A stretch of DNA of 64,000 bases from Marinomonas maritima (lineage in GTDB: Bacteria > Pseudomonadota > Gammaproteobacteria > Pseudomonadales > Marinomonadaceae), in contig NZ_JAMZEG020000001.1 of assembly GCF_024435075.2 (NCBI RefSeq), positions 186,001 to 250,000 on the forward strand, read 5' to 3'. Below are positions 17,001-25,635 of this stretch, in pieces; position 1 is the first letter of the stretch; each line of letters opens with the position of its first letter. The notes beneath the pieces are model-generated. The model did not search any database and had not been told where the DNA came from. It was given only the letters and a program-made list of their open reading frames with translations. The position numbers and the translations under genes are program-made.

Positions 17001-18068
17001 TTAATTTTGGCTAGCTTGAGCGGCACGGCGTGTATCAATTGGCGATTTACCAAAAAACCGATGGTAAGTGCGACTGAAATGGGCTGAACTTACGAAACCA
17101 CAGGCAACAGAAACTTCAAATATACTCAAGTTGGACTGCTGTATCAGCTGGCGAGCGTGCGTTAAACGATGTTCCATATAATAACGTGCAGGAGTGACGC
17201 CTACATTACTTTTAAATAGCCTCTCGATCTGTCGTCGAGAAATACCGACGAGTTTCGCTAGTTCATCGATGCTTAATGGGTCTTCAATATTGCTTTCCAT
17301 CAACAAAATGGCTTCTTTAATACAATCAGGAATGTGTGGCTCGGACATTAAAAAATGGTTGGTGATTTTAGTGTGTGTGCTAGTGGATCGATCCGAGCCA
17401 ATCACTTCTGCGACAGCCTGAGAATAATCTGTTCCATAAGCGGTGGTGATGAAATGAAGCATCATATCCAGAGCGCTGTTGGGGCCTGAGCAGGTTAACA
17501 AAGTGCCTTCTTCTGTGAAAACGGATGTTGATAGACTTAAGGCAGGAAAGCGTTCTTCCATAATGGCTTTGTTGTCTTGATGAATGGAAATAGTATTTCC
17601 TGTCTGTATTCTGCTATCAGCAATATAAAAACTACCGTTCCAGAGTCCCATGATGGTTGCGTTTAATTGTGCTGCTTTGGCTATTTTTTTATTCAGTAAT
17701 GGTTCGGATTTAAGTGCGCTACGAAAGCCTCCGCAAATCACCAAAATGGAATCTTTGCTTATTTCTATGTCTTGTATATTACCGTCGGTTGCCAACGAGA
17801 TAGAGACATCCGACAGTGCTTTTTGGTCGTGTAAACTGTAGGTTTTACATTCGTAAATCGGGTTGTCATGAACCATGTTAAGAGTGACTAGAGTGTCTAA
17901 CGCGACAGAAAAACATGACATGGAAAAATGATCAAGAAGGACAAAGTTTGCTCTTCTTGGTGGTGTAGATGAATTTTTGGTAAGCGTTGAGTTAGTGAAG
18001 GCAAGATTTGTGCGTTTTAGATGGCTTTGAAAGTGTGATGTGTCTAGCTTATTGTTTGCTTCTAACAT
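17001..18068 (-). CDS. GlxA family transcriptional regulator (DJ-1 domain plus AraC HTH)
   Basis: 355 residues. An N-terminal DJ-1/PfpI-like ligand domain (about 40-220, VICGGF at about 118) precedes an AraC-type double helix-turn-helix (about 250-345, IDELAKLVGISRRQIERLF and VACGFVSSAHFSRTYHRFFG). Relatives such as GbdR, CdhR and ArgR control quaternary-amine or amino-acid catabolism. No catabolic genes are adjacent here, so the target is unknown. The first 40 residues are not conserved and the start could lie further in. Confidence 0.85.
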   Translation of the reverse strand: MLEANNKLDTSHFQSHLKRTNLAFTNSTLTKNSSTPPRRANFVLLDHFSMSCFSVALDTLVTLNMVHDNPIYECKTYSLHDQKALSDVSISLATDGNIQDIEISKDSILVICGGFRSALKSEPLLNKKIAKAAQLNATIMGLWNGSFYIADSRIQTGNTISIHQDNKAIMEERFPALSLSTSVFTEEGTLLTCSGPNSALDMMLHFITTAYGTDYSQAVAEVIGSDRSTSTHTKITNHFLMSEPHIPDCIKEAILLMESNIEDPLSIDELAKLVGISRRQIERLFKSNVGVTPARYYMEHRLTHARQLIQQSNLSIFEVSVACGFVSSAHFSRTYHRFFGKSPIDTRRAAQASQN

Positions 18069-18202
18069 GCCTTAAATTCCGCTCTAATTTTATCGACACA
18101 ATATCGCATACCTAAGGCAAAATAAATGCCGAAGTATGCGACGTATGCCTGTTAGAGTATGTCGGGTGAGCGATTAAAAATAGAGATAGTTTTTTGTTTA
18201 GA

Positions 18203-18240
18203 TGGAAAAATTAAGGAGCAACACAACTCGTGTCGCTCCT
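18203..18240 (-). terminator. Rho-independent terminator of the sulfate transport operon
   Basis: On the minus strand 11-bp arms (18240-18230 and 18224-18214, one wobble) enclose a 5-base loop and are followed by TTAATTTTTCC. It lies 16 bases past the cysA stop codon. Confidence 0.82.
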
Positions 18241-18255
18241 GTATTGGTTGAATTA

Positions 18256-19404
18256 CTACTTTTCTGTGGTCGTGATTTTCTCTACTTCCCAATTCAATAA
18301 CATCGGTTTTTTTGCGTCTTCGGCAAAGAAATAGCCCGCTTTGGGTGTGACATAAACAGTTTGGCCTTTCTCGAAGCCGTTCTTGTCGAAGGCTTTGTGA
18401 GGCAGGTCGATTTCCCAGACGTCGTTGCTGTGCCAATCAATCGGAGAGAGTTCAAGACGAACTTCGGCACCAATTGGGTTAATAGCAATCACCTTCAATG
18501 GCAAGTTCGCCTGAGCGGTTGGTTCTTTCGTAACGAAAAATTCATGCGAGCGAATGTACAGCTGTCCGTCTTTTTTCTCAGCGTTGTTTTTTCCGACGCC
18601 TTCTTGTCCATCAGAGGCTGGCAAAAAAATGTTCGCTTGCTGATTATGCCATTTACCGTTTTCAACCTTGCCTTCAAAAACATTCGCATTGCCAAGAAAA
18701 TCAAACACAAAGCGGCTGTTCGGTGACGCGTAAAGTGCGCCCGGCTGATCGATCTGTTCGATGTGTCCGTTACTCATCACCACAACGCGATCAGACAGCT
18801 CCAGCGCCTCTTCTTGATCGTGGGTTACAAACACACTTGTGAACCCTAACTCTTCGTGTAATCCGCGTAACCAGCGACGTAGTTCTTTGCGGACTTTTGC
18901 GTCTAAGGCGCCAAAAGGTTCATCTAGTAACAGTACTTCTGGTTGTGTTGCCAAAGCTCTTGCCAAGGCAATACGCTGTTTTTGACCACCAGAAAGCTGC
19001 GATGGGAAACGGTTAGCAAGGTGAGCAAGTTGCACCATGTCCAATAAGTGCATGACACGCTTTTGTATTTCAGAAACGCTTGGGCGTTCTTTACGAGGCA
19101 AAACTTCAAGGCCAAAAGCCACGTTATCGGCAACCGTCATATGACGAAAAAGTGCGTAGTTTTGAAATACAAAACCGACGCGACGATCACGCACATGCAA
19201 GTTGGTGACATCTCGGTCGCCAAATTGGATACGCCCCGTGTCAGCGCCTTCTAATCCCGCAATAATACGCAACAGCGTGGTTTTTCCGGATCCAGATGGG
19301 CCAAGCAAGCCGATCATTTCGCCTTCGTTGATATCCAATGACAAAGGTGACAAGGCTTGAAAGTGCCCGAATTTTTTGGAAATGTTTTCAATCAAAATAC
19401 TCAT
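18256..19404 (-). CDS. cysA: Sulfate/thiosulfate ABC transporter ATP-binding protein
   Basis: ATPase of the sulfate importer; 382 residues. Walker A GPSGSGKTT at about residue 34, signature LSGGQKQRIALARA at about 133, Walker B VLLLDEPFGALD, then a C-terminal TOBE-type regulatory region (about 240-360). Last gene of the sbp-cysT-cysW-cysA operon and overlapping cysW by four bases. Probably under CysB control as elsewhere, although I could not identify a CysB site with confidence. Confidence 0.95.
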   Translation of the reverse strand: MSILIENISKKFGHFQALSPLSLDINEGEMIGLLGPSGSGKTTLLRIIAGLEGADTGRIQFGDRDVTNLHVRDRRVGFVFQNYALFRHMTVADNVAFGLEVLPRKERPSVSEIQKRVMHLLDMVQLAHLANRFPSQLSGGQKQRIALARALATQPEVLLLDEPFGALDAKVRKELRRWLRGLHEELGFTSVFVTHDQEEALELSDRVVVMSNGHIEQIDQPGALYASPNSRFVFDFLGNANVFEGKVENGKWHNQQANIFLPASDGQEGVGKNNAEKKDGQLYIRSHEFFVTKEPTAQANLPLKVIAINPIGAEVRLELSPIDWHSNDVWEIDLPHKAFDKNGFEKGQTVYVTPKAGYFFAEDAKKPMLLNWEVEKITTTEK

Positions 19405-20288
19405 TGTGTCACCTGTCTTTCTTTTTCTGCTTCAATTTTTAAACTGCGTTCCTGACGCCATTCGATAAAGGCTTTCAGTAACAGTGTAAGTAAGGCAATC
19501 ATCGCCAATAGCGAGGCGCTGGCAAAGGCCGCAGCGGCTTGGTAATCCTCGTATTGCAATTGAACATGCAGCGGCAAAGTGTTGGTTTCGCCACGAATAT
19601 TGCCCGATATGACGGACACCGCGCCGAACTCTCCGACGGCACGTGCGTTGGTTAGAATCACCCCGTAGATCAGTGCCCATTTGATATTGGGTAAGGTGAC
19701 GCGGCGGAATAATTGCCAGCCAGAAGCGCCCAAAATGACCGCCGCTTCTTCGTCTTCTCTACCTTGTTGTTGCATTAGAGGAATCAATTCACGCGCCACA
19801 AACGGACAAGTGACAAACACGGTGACCATAACAATCCCCGGCCACGCGAACATTAACTGGATGTCTTGGTCATAAAGCCACGAGCCAATCCAACCGTTGT
19901 TGCCGTACAGCAACAGATACAGTAAACCCGCCACGACGGGGGAAACGGCAAATGGAATGTCCATCAAGGTCATCAGTAACTTACGACCGGGGAATTCAAA
20001 ACGGGTCACTGACCACGCGAGCATGACGCCAAATACTAAATTAATCGGCACCGTTAACGCGGCAACCAATAGTGTTAAGCCGATGGCGTGTAAGGTATCA
20101 GCCTCGATCAGACTGTTGAAATAATGTGCTGCGCCTTCAACAAAGGCTTGCTGAAAAATAGCGATAAGCGGCACAACCAGCAGTATCACGGTCAAAAATA
20201 AGGTAAAGCCAATTAACAGGCCTTTGATCCAAGGGCTGTCCCCAACCCTTAGCTGGTGGCGTTGTCCGGGTGCTTGGTGAGAAGACAT
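19401..20288 (-). CDS. cysW: Sulfate ABC transporter permease CysW
   Basis: Inner-membrane permease of 295 residues with six main hydrophobic segments. The cytoplasmic EAA loop, EEAAVILGASGWQLFRRVTLPNI (about 185-207), is the contact for CysA, and the VISGNIRGETNTLPL segment after it is typical of CysW. Starts 9 bases downstream of cysT. Confidence 0.95.
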   Translation of the reverse strand: MSSHQAPGQRHQLRVGDSPWIKGLLIGFTLFLTVILLVVPLIAIFQQAFVEGAAHYFNSLIEADTLHAIGLTLLVAALTVPINLVFGVMLAWSVTRFEFPGRKLLMTLMDIPFAVSPVVAGLLYLLLYGNNGWIGSWLYDQDIQLMFAWPGIVMVTVFVTCPFVARELIPLMQQQGREDEEAAVILGASGWQLFRRVTLPNIKWALIYGVILTNARAVGEFGAVSVISGNIRGETNTLPLHVQLQYEDYQAAAAFASASLLAMIALLTLLLKAFIEWRQERSLKIEAEKERQVTQ

Positions 20289-20297
20289 AATATATTC

Positions 20298-21158
20298 CTA
20301 GCTGCGTCCGTGAAGGCGGCGTAAGTAACGCGCTTGCCAGATATTGATTGCGAATAAAAGAATCAACGATGCCATCAACACAACCGACGCAATGGCGCTG
20401 GCCGCAGGGAAGTCGAACTCTTGTAAGCTGACAAAAATCATTAAAGAAGTAATCTCACTGACGTATGGCATATTGCCCGCGATAAAGATAACCGCGCCAA
20501 ATTCTCCCAAGCTACGAGTGAATGACAGCGCAATGCCTGTCATTAAGGCTGGCCACAACGCAGGGAAAATCACACGACGAAAGACTGACCAATCGGACGC
20601 GCCCAGCGTCATGCCAGCTTCCTCTTCCTCGGGCGACAGTTCTTCCAAAACGGGCTGAACGGTTCGGACCACAAACGGAATACTGGTAAACGCCATCGCG
20701 AGCACGATACCCCACGGTGTATAGGCAATCTTGATGCCGATACTTTCTAGTATTTCTCCATACCAGCCAGTCGGTGCATACAAAGTGGCTAAAGTGATAC
20801 CAGCAACGGCGGTTGGCAAGGCAAAAGGCAAATCCACCAAAGCGTCTAGAATACGACGCCCAGGGAACTCATAGCGTACTAACACCCAAGCCAACAAGAG
20901 GCCAAAAAAACCATTGAAAACAGACGCTATCAACGCAGCCCAGAGGGTGACTTTATAACTGGCGACAACACGTTCATCGCTGATGACTTGCCAGTACCGA
21001 TCCCAGCCCATATCGACGGACTGCATAACCAGACCTGTCATGGGTAAGAGCAGAATCAAACTGATAAAAAGCAGGGATGTTCCCAAGCTTAAGCTCAGTC
21101 CAGGAAGTACTCGCTTATGACGAGGTCGCGTGCCAGCCACGCTAAGTTGAGTTGCCAT
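20298..21158 (-). CDS. cysT: Sulfate ABC transporter permease CysT (CysU)
   Basis: Partner permease of CysW, 286 residues, six hydrophobic segments. The EAA loop is EEEEAGMTLGASDWSVFRRV and is followed by SLGEFGAVIFIAGNMPY, the CysT/CysU hallmark. Separated by 167 bases and a hairpin from sbp upstream. Confidence 0.95.
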   Translation of the reverse strand: MATQLSVAGTRPRHKRVLPGLSLSLGTSLLFISLILLLPMTGLVMQSVDMGWDRYWQVISDERVVASYKVTLWAALIASVFNGFFGLLLAWVLVRYEFPGRRILDALVDLPFALPTAVAGITLATLYAPTGWYGEILESIGIKIAYTPWGIVLAMAFTSIPFVVRTVQPVLEELSPEEEEAGMTLGASDWSVFRRVIFPALWPALMTGIALSFTRSLGEFGAVIFIAGNMPYVSEITSLMIFVSLQEFDFPAASAIASVVLMASLILLFAINIWQARYLRRLHGRS

Positions 21159-21281
21159 TTACTTGCCTATGTTTGAGCAATGAAAGTGTTACGGTGAACG
21201 TCATGACCCAATAAAAAAGAGTGACTTTATAAAGACTTTCTTTAAAAGTTCTTTTAAAAGGCACCCTGTAAAGACAGAAAG

Positions 21282-21305
21282 GCCGAATACGCAAGCGTAT
21301 CCGGC
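21282..21305 (-). terminator. Hairpin between sbp and cysT
   Basis: Ten-bp arms (21282-21291 and 21296-21305, one wobble) with a four-base loop, 21 bases after the sbp stop codon. The following sequence is CTTTCTG, a weak U-tract, so this is more likely a partial attenuator or a 3'-end protector for the abundant binding-protein mRNA. Confidence 0.6.
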
Positions 21306-21325
21306 TTATTCGATCCGTCTACTGT

Positions 21326-22339
21326 TTAGCGACGTTGAAGTTGGTCTAGTTTACCACCATTCTTGAAGATTTCTTTAGTAGCTTTTGGCCAGCCACCGGC
21401 AATCTCTTCGACGGTTAATAAAGTGACTTCTGGGAACTTGTCAGCAAATTCTGCTTTTACAACATCGTTATGAACGCGGTAGTTAAAGCCAGCAAGAAGA
21501 CGCTGTGATGCTTCGCTGTATAAGTAGTTTAAGTACTCATGAGACACTTTTTCTGTACCATTCTTTTTCGCATTTTTTGCGACAACAGCCACTGGAAATT
21601 CGGCCAAGATAGACGTTTTTGGTACAACCACTTCGTATTTGTCGGCACCGTATTGATTACGAATGTTATTAACTTCGGATTCGAAGGTAATCAATACATC
21701 GCCAATACCACGCTCAACGAAGGTTGTCGTTGCACCACGGCCACCGGTATCAAAAACAGCTACGTTTTTCAGGAAAGTACCTAGGAAATCGTCAATTTTA
21801 GCGTCGTTGCCTTTGCCGAAGGTTTTTTGTGCGTAACCTTGCGCGGCGAGATAAGTGTAACGGCCGTTGCCCGATGTTTTAGGGTTTGGAAAAACCAGTG
21901 CGACATCATTACGTGCTAGATCGCCCCAGTTTTGGATATTTTTTGGATTGCCTTTACGAACAAGAAACGCCGTCGTGGAATAATAAGGTGAGCTGGCATT
22001 TGGAAATGAAGTCTTCCAGTTTGCTGGAATCATTTTCGCTCTGTCATGCAGCACTTGTACGTCTGTAACTTGGTTAAACGTCACAACGTCTGCTTGCAGG
22101 CCGTTCATGATGGCATTGGCTTGTTTTGAAGAGCCTGCGTGAGACTGTTTGATTTCGATGGTTTTACCGGTGGTTTCTAGCCAGTGTTTCTCGAAGGTTG
22201 GGTTGTACGTTGCGAACAATTCACGAGCGATGTCGTAAGAGGTGTTCAGAATAGTTTGATCCGCAGCCGACGCTTGAACGGCTCCGCTTAATAATAGTGT
22301 ACCAATAATGGTTTTTAAGGAACGTGGTGCAGACTTCAT
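21326..22339 (-). CDS. sbp: Periplasmic sulfate-binding protein
   Basis: Captures sulfate (or thiosulfate) for the CysTWA importer. 337 residues with a signal peptide cleaved at about residue 25 (QASA-A). Family signatures include SYDIARELFATYN, HAGSSKQANAIMNGLQADVVTFNQ spread over about residues 65-90, and FPNPKTSGNGRYTYLAA at about 148. Both Sbp and CysP share these, so the split between sulfate and thiosulfate preference is not certain. First gene of the operon. Confidence 0.94.
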   Translation of the reverse strand: MKSAPRSLKTIIGTLLLSGAVQASAADQTILNTSYDIARELFATYNPTFEKHWLETTGKTIEIKQSHAGSSKQANAIMNGLQADVVTFNQVTDVQVLHDRAKMIPANWKTSFPNASSPYYSTTAFLVRKGNPKNIQNWGDLARNDVALVFPNPKTSGNGRYTYLAAQGYAQKTFGKGNDAKIDDFLGTFLKNVAVFDTGGRGATTTFVERGIGDVLITFESEVNNIRNQYGADKYEVVVPKTSILAEFPVAVVAKNAKKNGTEKVSHEYLNYLYSEASQRLLAGFNYRVHNDVVKAEFADKFPEVTLLTVEEIAGGWPKATKEIFKNGGKLDQLQRR

Positions 22340-22381
22340 AATACCCTCTGTGTAATCGCAGTTATTCTCAATATGAGGGTA

Positions 22382-22410
22382 GATTACTTAAAAGATTTTG
22401 TTATTACAAT
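22382..22410 (-). promoter_or_regulatory. Possible sigma-70 promoter of the sulfate operon
   Basis: On the minus strand TTGTAA and TAATCT are spaced 17 bases apart, ending about 43 bases before the sbp start codon in an AT-rich stretch. Predicted from pattern only. Confidence 0.4.
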
Positions 22411-22491
22411 GACGTTTAATAGACTTTTTTAGAATATTCATAAAGCACTTTTCTAAGATAGATATTTTTCAATTAATGGGCTCATAAAAAA

Positions 22492-22981
22492 TTATTCTCG
22501 GTTAGTTTTGATCACAATGGATTGCAGCCAATCCATAAAAACCACCAAGCGTTTTGGTGGCTGTCGGCGTGATGGGTAAAGCAAAGAAACGGGCATAGGT
22601 TCGGCTTCGAATTGAGGTAACACTGGAAGAAGTAAGCCATTCTCGATGAAGCTTTCCACACCAATGGCTGGGATTTGTGCAATGCCAAGTCCAGACAAAC
22701 AAGCATCCAAATAAGCGTCTGTGCCGTTCACCGCCAAGTTGCTTGGCATGGATTGTTGTTTTACTTTACCGTCCTCCATGTATTCGAACTGTGCGTCGAG
22801 ATTGCCTAATGTGTGGGAATACTCAATCAGTTTATGGTTGGCTAGCTCTGTAAGTGTTTGAGGAATGCCATAGGCCTCTGCGTAGTTTGGCGATACACAA
22901 TTGAGACTTCGGTATTGTGTTAATGGTCGAGCGATTAAACTACAGTCGTCCAGTTCGCCCACTCGAATGACGCAATCTTTG
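22492..22981 (-). pseudogene. C-terminal part of an interrupted LysR-type regulator
   Basis: Reads DCVIRVGELDDCSLIARPL and continues to a normal C terminus, i.e. the effector-binding domain of a LysR protein from about its middle. There is no N-terminal DNA-binding domain; upstream the frame runs into unrelated AT-rich sequence and a stop at 23005-23007. The missing half is found in the same orientation at 25636-25984, so this is one gene split by an insert. An internal GTG at 22962 keeps a 156-codon frame open but a functional product is unlikely. Confidence 0.85.
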
Positions 22982-22993
22982 ATTGGACTGATT
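22980..22993 (+). repeat. Left copy of a 14-bp inverted repeat at the insert boundary
   Basis: TGATTGGACTGATT, beginning exactly where LysR similarity ends. An exact reverse complement occurs at 25492-25505. Confidence 0.7.
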
Positions 22994-23073
22994 GTTTGAA
23001 TTAATCAATTAAAAACAATAACTTAATGTGTGTTACTTTTCTTTCGGGTGCAAAGGGGTGAAAAAAACATTTC

Positions 23074-23636
23074 TTAATATTTACTTTTGTTAATGACATG
23101 CTCTAAAAATATAACGTTTTTATCAGGGCTATCCAGCTTTGAACGAATAAATCCATTTTTTTCCATTATCTTAATTGACCCAATATTATTGATTTCAACA
23201 CCTCCAATTAGAGAGTGAATATACTTATCTAAATACGCCCATTTTACTAGCCCTTTAATCAATTCACTCCCATAGCCTTTAGCCCAAAAGATTCACCCAA
23301 TAGGTAGCCAATATGTAAGTTTAATTGCATTGGTTTCGTCTCATTGTCATAGAGAAAAACAAAGCCAATAATCTCATTGTTTGGTTTTAATTGGATGGAT
23401 AGAAAACTGCTTTCTTTAATTCTTTGTTGCCACCAATTGCTTGCCTCTTCATAGCTTGTTATGTTTTGCCATTCACTTGGGAGAGAGTTAGTCACTGCTG
23501 GCGTTAACAACTCTAAAACTTTAAGTGTGTATAGCCGTTGACTGCTATCGTCAAATATTTGGGATTTAACACTGTTAATTACTAGACGTTCAGTATTAAA
23601 CGCACATCTTTGGCACAGCGGTAGGAGACCTGTCAT
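23074..23636 (-). pseudogene. GNAT family N-acetyltransferase, broken by a frameshift
   Basis: The N-terminal part (from 23636) reads through ERLVINSV and HIGYLLGESF, typical of RimJ/RimL-type GNAT proteins, then shifts frame and stops. In the next frame it continues WAKGYGSELIKGLVKWAY and NNIGSIKIMEKNGFIRS, the acetyl-CoA-binding and C-terminal motifs. Adding one T to the TTTT run (AAAA at 23286-23289 on the plus strand) restores a complete protein of about 187 residues. It is either a recent pseudogene or a homopolymer sequencing error. Confidence 0.75.
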
Positions 23637-23744
23637 TGTAAAATTTCTTTGTTAGAGTTTTTCAAAGTATTTGTAATAAAAAATGAGTGATATTACATAA
23701 TTTACGTATCACCCATATTTTATTATTAGAGGTGCATTTTATAC

Positions 23745-24128
23745 TTAGAGTGAATCGGTTGACTCTTCTTTAAAAGGTTGCTTAAACTCCATCGTCATTT
23801 GATATCCTTTAATTGCAGGCACTGCAATAGCATTTAAGCAAAGTTGCCCTAACATGATTAAAGTTGCCGTTGCTAATGCATCTAATATCCACGCAATGGC
23901 AGTACCACCAATACCAATATAGCTAGGCATAGTTTCTAACGCTGGGGTTGTCTGTAATCCAGTTATACCATGTAGGGCTAATGCAACCCAAAAGCCAAAG
24001 CAATAAGGGCATTGCCACGCTTCGTATAAATAAGCCAGTGGTCTAGGTAATCTTTCAATAATCCAGTTAAACCAGTTTCCCCAGTCAGGTAACTTTTCCC
24101 ACAACAAGATATATATCGAAAGTCCCAT
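23745..24128 (-). CDS. Small membrane protein, possibly DUF1360 type
   Basis: 127 residues with two or three hydrophobic segments and a WQCPYCFGFWVAL motif at about residue 38 that resembles DUF1360 proteins. Function unknown. It follows the methyltransferase gene by 42 bases on the same strand. A near-perfect AAAGGAGGT ribosome-binding site lies at 24162-24154, too far from the ATG at 24128 but five bases from an in-frame ATT at 24149, which would add INITLAL to the N terminus. Confidence 0.6.
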   Translation of the reverse strand: MGLSIYILLWEKLPDWGNWFNWIIERLPRPLAYLYEAWQCPYCFGFWVALALHGITGLQTTPALETMPSYIGIGGTAIAWILDALATATLIMLGQLCLNAIAVPAIKGYQMTMEFKQPFKEESTDSL

Positions 24129-24170
24129 AAGCGCGAGTGTAATGTTAATATTAACCTCCTTTAGTTAATA

Positions 24171-24824
24171 TTAAGCTTTATATCCTGTGATTATTGATGC
24201 AGTGGCATCTGGTTCACGGTTATCTGAGTTTGAAATATTTGTAAAACCAGTTTTGTTCAGTAACTTCACAATACCATTTCTAGTTTTAAGTTCATGTTTG
24301 CATGAAGCGTTTTCGTTATCGTCAGCTTGTTCTTGGCTGTATTCAACAGACTCTTCCCAAAGATCATCAACAGAGACAAACCGACCTGATGGCTTTAGTA
24401 CTCTTAGTACTTCATTGAGTCCATCGTTAACATTTACCCAATGATGCAGAGTATTCACCGCTAACACTAAGTCACAACTTTCACTTTCAACAGGTATTTT
24501 TTCCGCTCCAGCAAGTAGATATGTTACCTGTTGAAAATTGTTGTCTTTTACGGTGAGTTTCGTAGCAATTTCAAGCATTTTAGGTGTTGGATCGATGCCT
24601 GTAGCATGTCCTGTTGTGAGTTTACTGGCAATTGCTCTAACAGCCGCTCCACTACCACAACCAATATCTAAAACAATTTCTGATGGTAATAGATTACAGA
24701 ATTCAGGGATTTTTTTGTGAAGTAGAAGCTCTCCCCATTGGTCAACGTAATCTTCGGTAAGTTTGTCATTCCATGCACTGGCAAGTAGATCATCTTTGTT
24801 ATCACTCATACTTTCATTAATCAT
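24171..24824 (-). CDS. Class I SAM-dependent methyltransferase
   Basis: 217 residues with a clear Rossmann methyltransferase core: motif I VLDIGCGSGAAVRA (about residue 50), the acidic end of strand 2 in GIDPTPKMLEIA, and LVLAVNTLHHWVN (about 118). This is the Methyltransf_11 pattern; substrate cannot be inferred. An alternative start is the ATG five codons in (24809). Divergent from marR across a promoter region with two identical-pattern palindromes, so probably repressed by that MarR protein. Confidence 0.8.
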   Translation of the reverse strand: MINESMSDNKDDLLASAWNDKLTEDYVDQWGELLLHKKIPEFCNLLPSEIVLDIGCGSGAAVRAIASKLTTGHATGIDPTPKMLEIATKLTVKDNNFQQVTYLLAGAEKIPVESESCDLVLAVNTLHHWVNVNDGLNEVLRVLKPSGRFVSVDDLWEESVEYSQEQADDNENASCKHELKTRNGIVKLLNKTGFTNISNSDNREPDATASIITGYKA

Positions 24825-24825
24825 T

Positions 24826-24840
24826 GTTAGGTTGGCTAAC
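24826..24840. promoter_or_regulatory. Putative MarR operator next to the methyltransferase start
   Basis: GTTAGGTTGGCTAAC, a GTTAG-N5-CTAAC palindrome abutting the methyltransferase start codon. The same pattern occurs at 24986-25000. A looser relative lies at 24858-24874, overlapping the -35 box. Confidence 0.6.
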
Positions 24841-24841
24841 T

Positions 24842-24869
24842 ATTATGATGACTTTAGTTAGTTAGTCAA
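24842..24869 (-). promoter_or_regulatory. Promoter of the methyltransferase operon
   Basis: On the minus strand TTGACT (-35) and CATAAT (-10) with 16-base spacing, directly upstream of the methyltransferase and interleaved with the palindromic operators. Confidence 0.5.
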
Positions 24870-24985
24870 ACTAATTTTTATTTATAATGTTATTTATGTG
24901 AAAAATGTAAGGAGTGACTTCTTGCAAATATATGCTGTGAGGTTCGTCATAATAGTTAGTACTTATACAGAAGAAATGTTATTTT

Positions 24986-25000
24986 GTTAGGTAAGCTAAC
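24986..25000. promoter_or_regulatory. Putative MarR operator upstream of marR
   Basis: GTTAGGTAAGCTAAC, the second GTTAG-N5-CTAAC palindrome, 20 bases before the marR start. Suggests autoregulation. Confidence 0.6.
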
Positions 25001-25019
25001 TAAATGATATTGTTTAACT

Positions 25020-25487
25020 ATGGATTTGCAAAACTCACTAATAAAGTTTCAACGAATAATCTCTAGAACGTGGGATGTTCAAGCGTTTGATAATACAGAA
25101 AGCAGTTTGAGTTACAGTGAATTTGAGTACTTACTATGTGTTCATATTGCAGAGAATGCAGAAATTGATCCTGCAAGTGAGAAGCATGATGATAGTACTC
25201 ATTTATCGGCACTGGCTGCTGAAATGCAAGTGCAAAAATCATCCGCAAGTTTAATGGTCAATAAGCTTGAAAAACGAGAGTTGATATACCGCGCCACTTG
25301 TCAATATGATGCAAGAGCACAGCATATACTATTAACCGAAAAGGGTCGGAAATTATTCTCGAACATTCAAAATTCTGTTTATCAGAATTTGGAAAAATCA
25401 TTTAAAGGCCTTTTGGAAGATAAAGAATATGATACTTTTGAGCAAACACTAGCAAAGATTTGTGCTACATACCCTAACGAAAAATGA
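25020..25487 (+). CDS. MarR family transcriptional regulator
   Basis: 155 residues with the winged helix-turn-helix of the MarR family: LSALAAEMQVQKSSASLMVNKLEKRELIYR at about 60-90 followed by the wing AQHILLTEKGRKLF. It is divergent from the methyltransferase/membrane-protein pair within the insert, and the two shared palindromes make those genes and itself the likely targets. The inducing ligand is unknown. No clear ribosome-binding site precedes the ATG. Confidence 0.82.
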   Translation: MDLQNSLIKFQRIISRTWDVQAFDNTESSLSYSEFEYLLCVHIAENAEIDPASEKHDDSTHLSALAAEMQVQKSSASLMVNKLEKRELIYRATCQYDARAQHILLTEKGRKLFSNIQNSVYQNLEKSFKGLLEDKEYDTFEQTLAKICATYPNEK

Positions 25488-25491
25488 TAGG

Positions 25492-25505
25492 AATCAGTCC
25501 AATCA
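25492..25505 (-). repeat. Right copy of the 14-bp inverted repeat
   Basis: Exact reverse complement of 22980-22993, five bases after the marR stop codon and about 130 bases inside the right edge of the insert. Confidence 0.7.
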
Positions 25506-25635
25506 CTAGCGATAATTAATTTTATTTCGCCTCGTTAAATCCCGTATAATTAGCCTAAATTTTAGTTGTTACTTCTAATGTCTGAGTGAGATGTTGCTAA
25601 AATTTTTTAACTATTTGATTTATAAAGAAATTATC

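Larger units (their letters stand above)
22982..25635. mobile_element. AT-rich insert splitting a LysR gene
   Basis: About 2.65 kb bounded on both sides by parts of one LysR gene. Contents: frameshifted GNAT acetyltransferase, small membrane protein, SAM methyltransferase and divergent MarR regulator. Base composition is visibly more AT-rich than the flanks. The pentamer CTTTG occurs at both edges (22977-22981 and 25636-25640) and could be a target duplication; joining the halves at it restores the reading frame. No transposase or integrase gene is present, so the mechanism of insertion is unknown. Confidence 0.65.

Noticed and set aside
25475..25537. Integron attC-like site after marR (TAACGA ... 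TCGTTA, with GTTAAAT at its end)
   Set aside because: The outer six bases are complementary and one end fits GTTRRRY, but the other end does not fit the consensus, the inner arms do not pair convincingly, and the insert's genes point in different directions, unlike integron cassettes.
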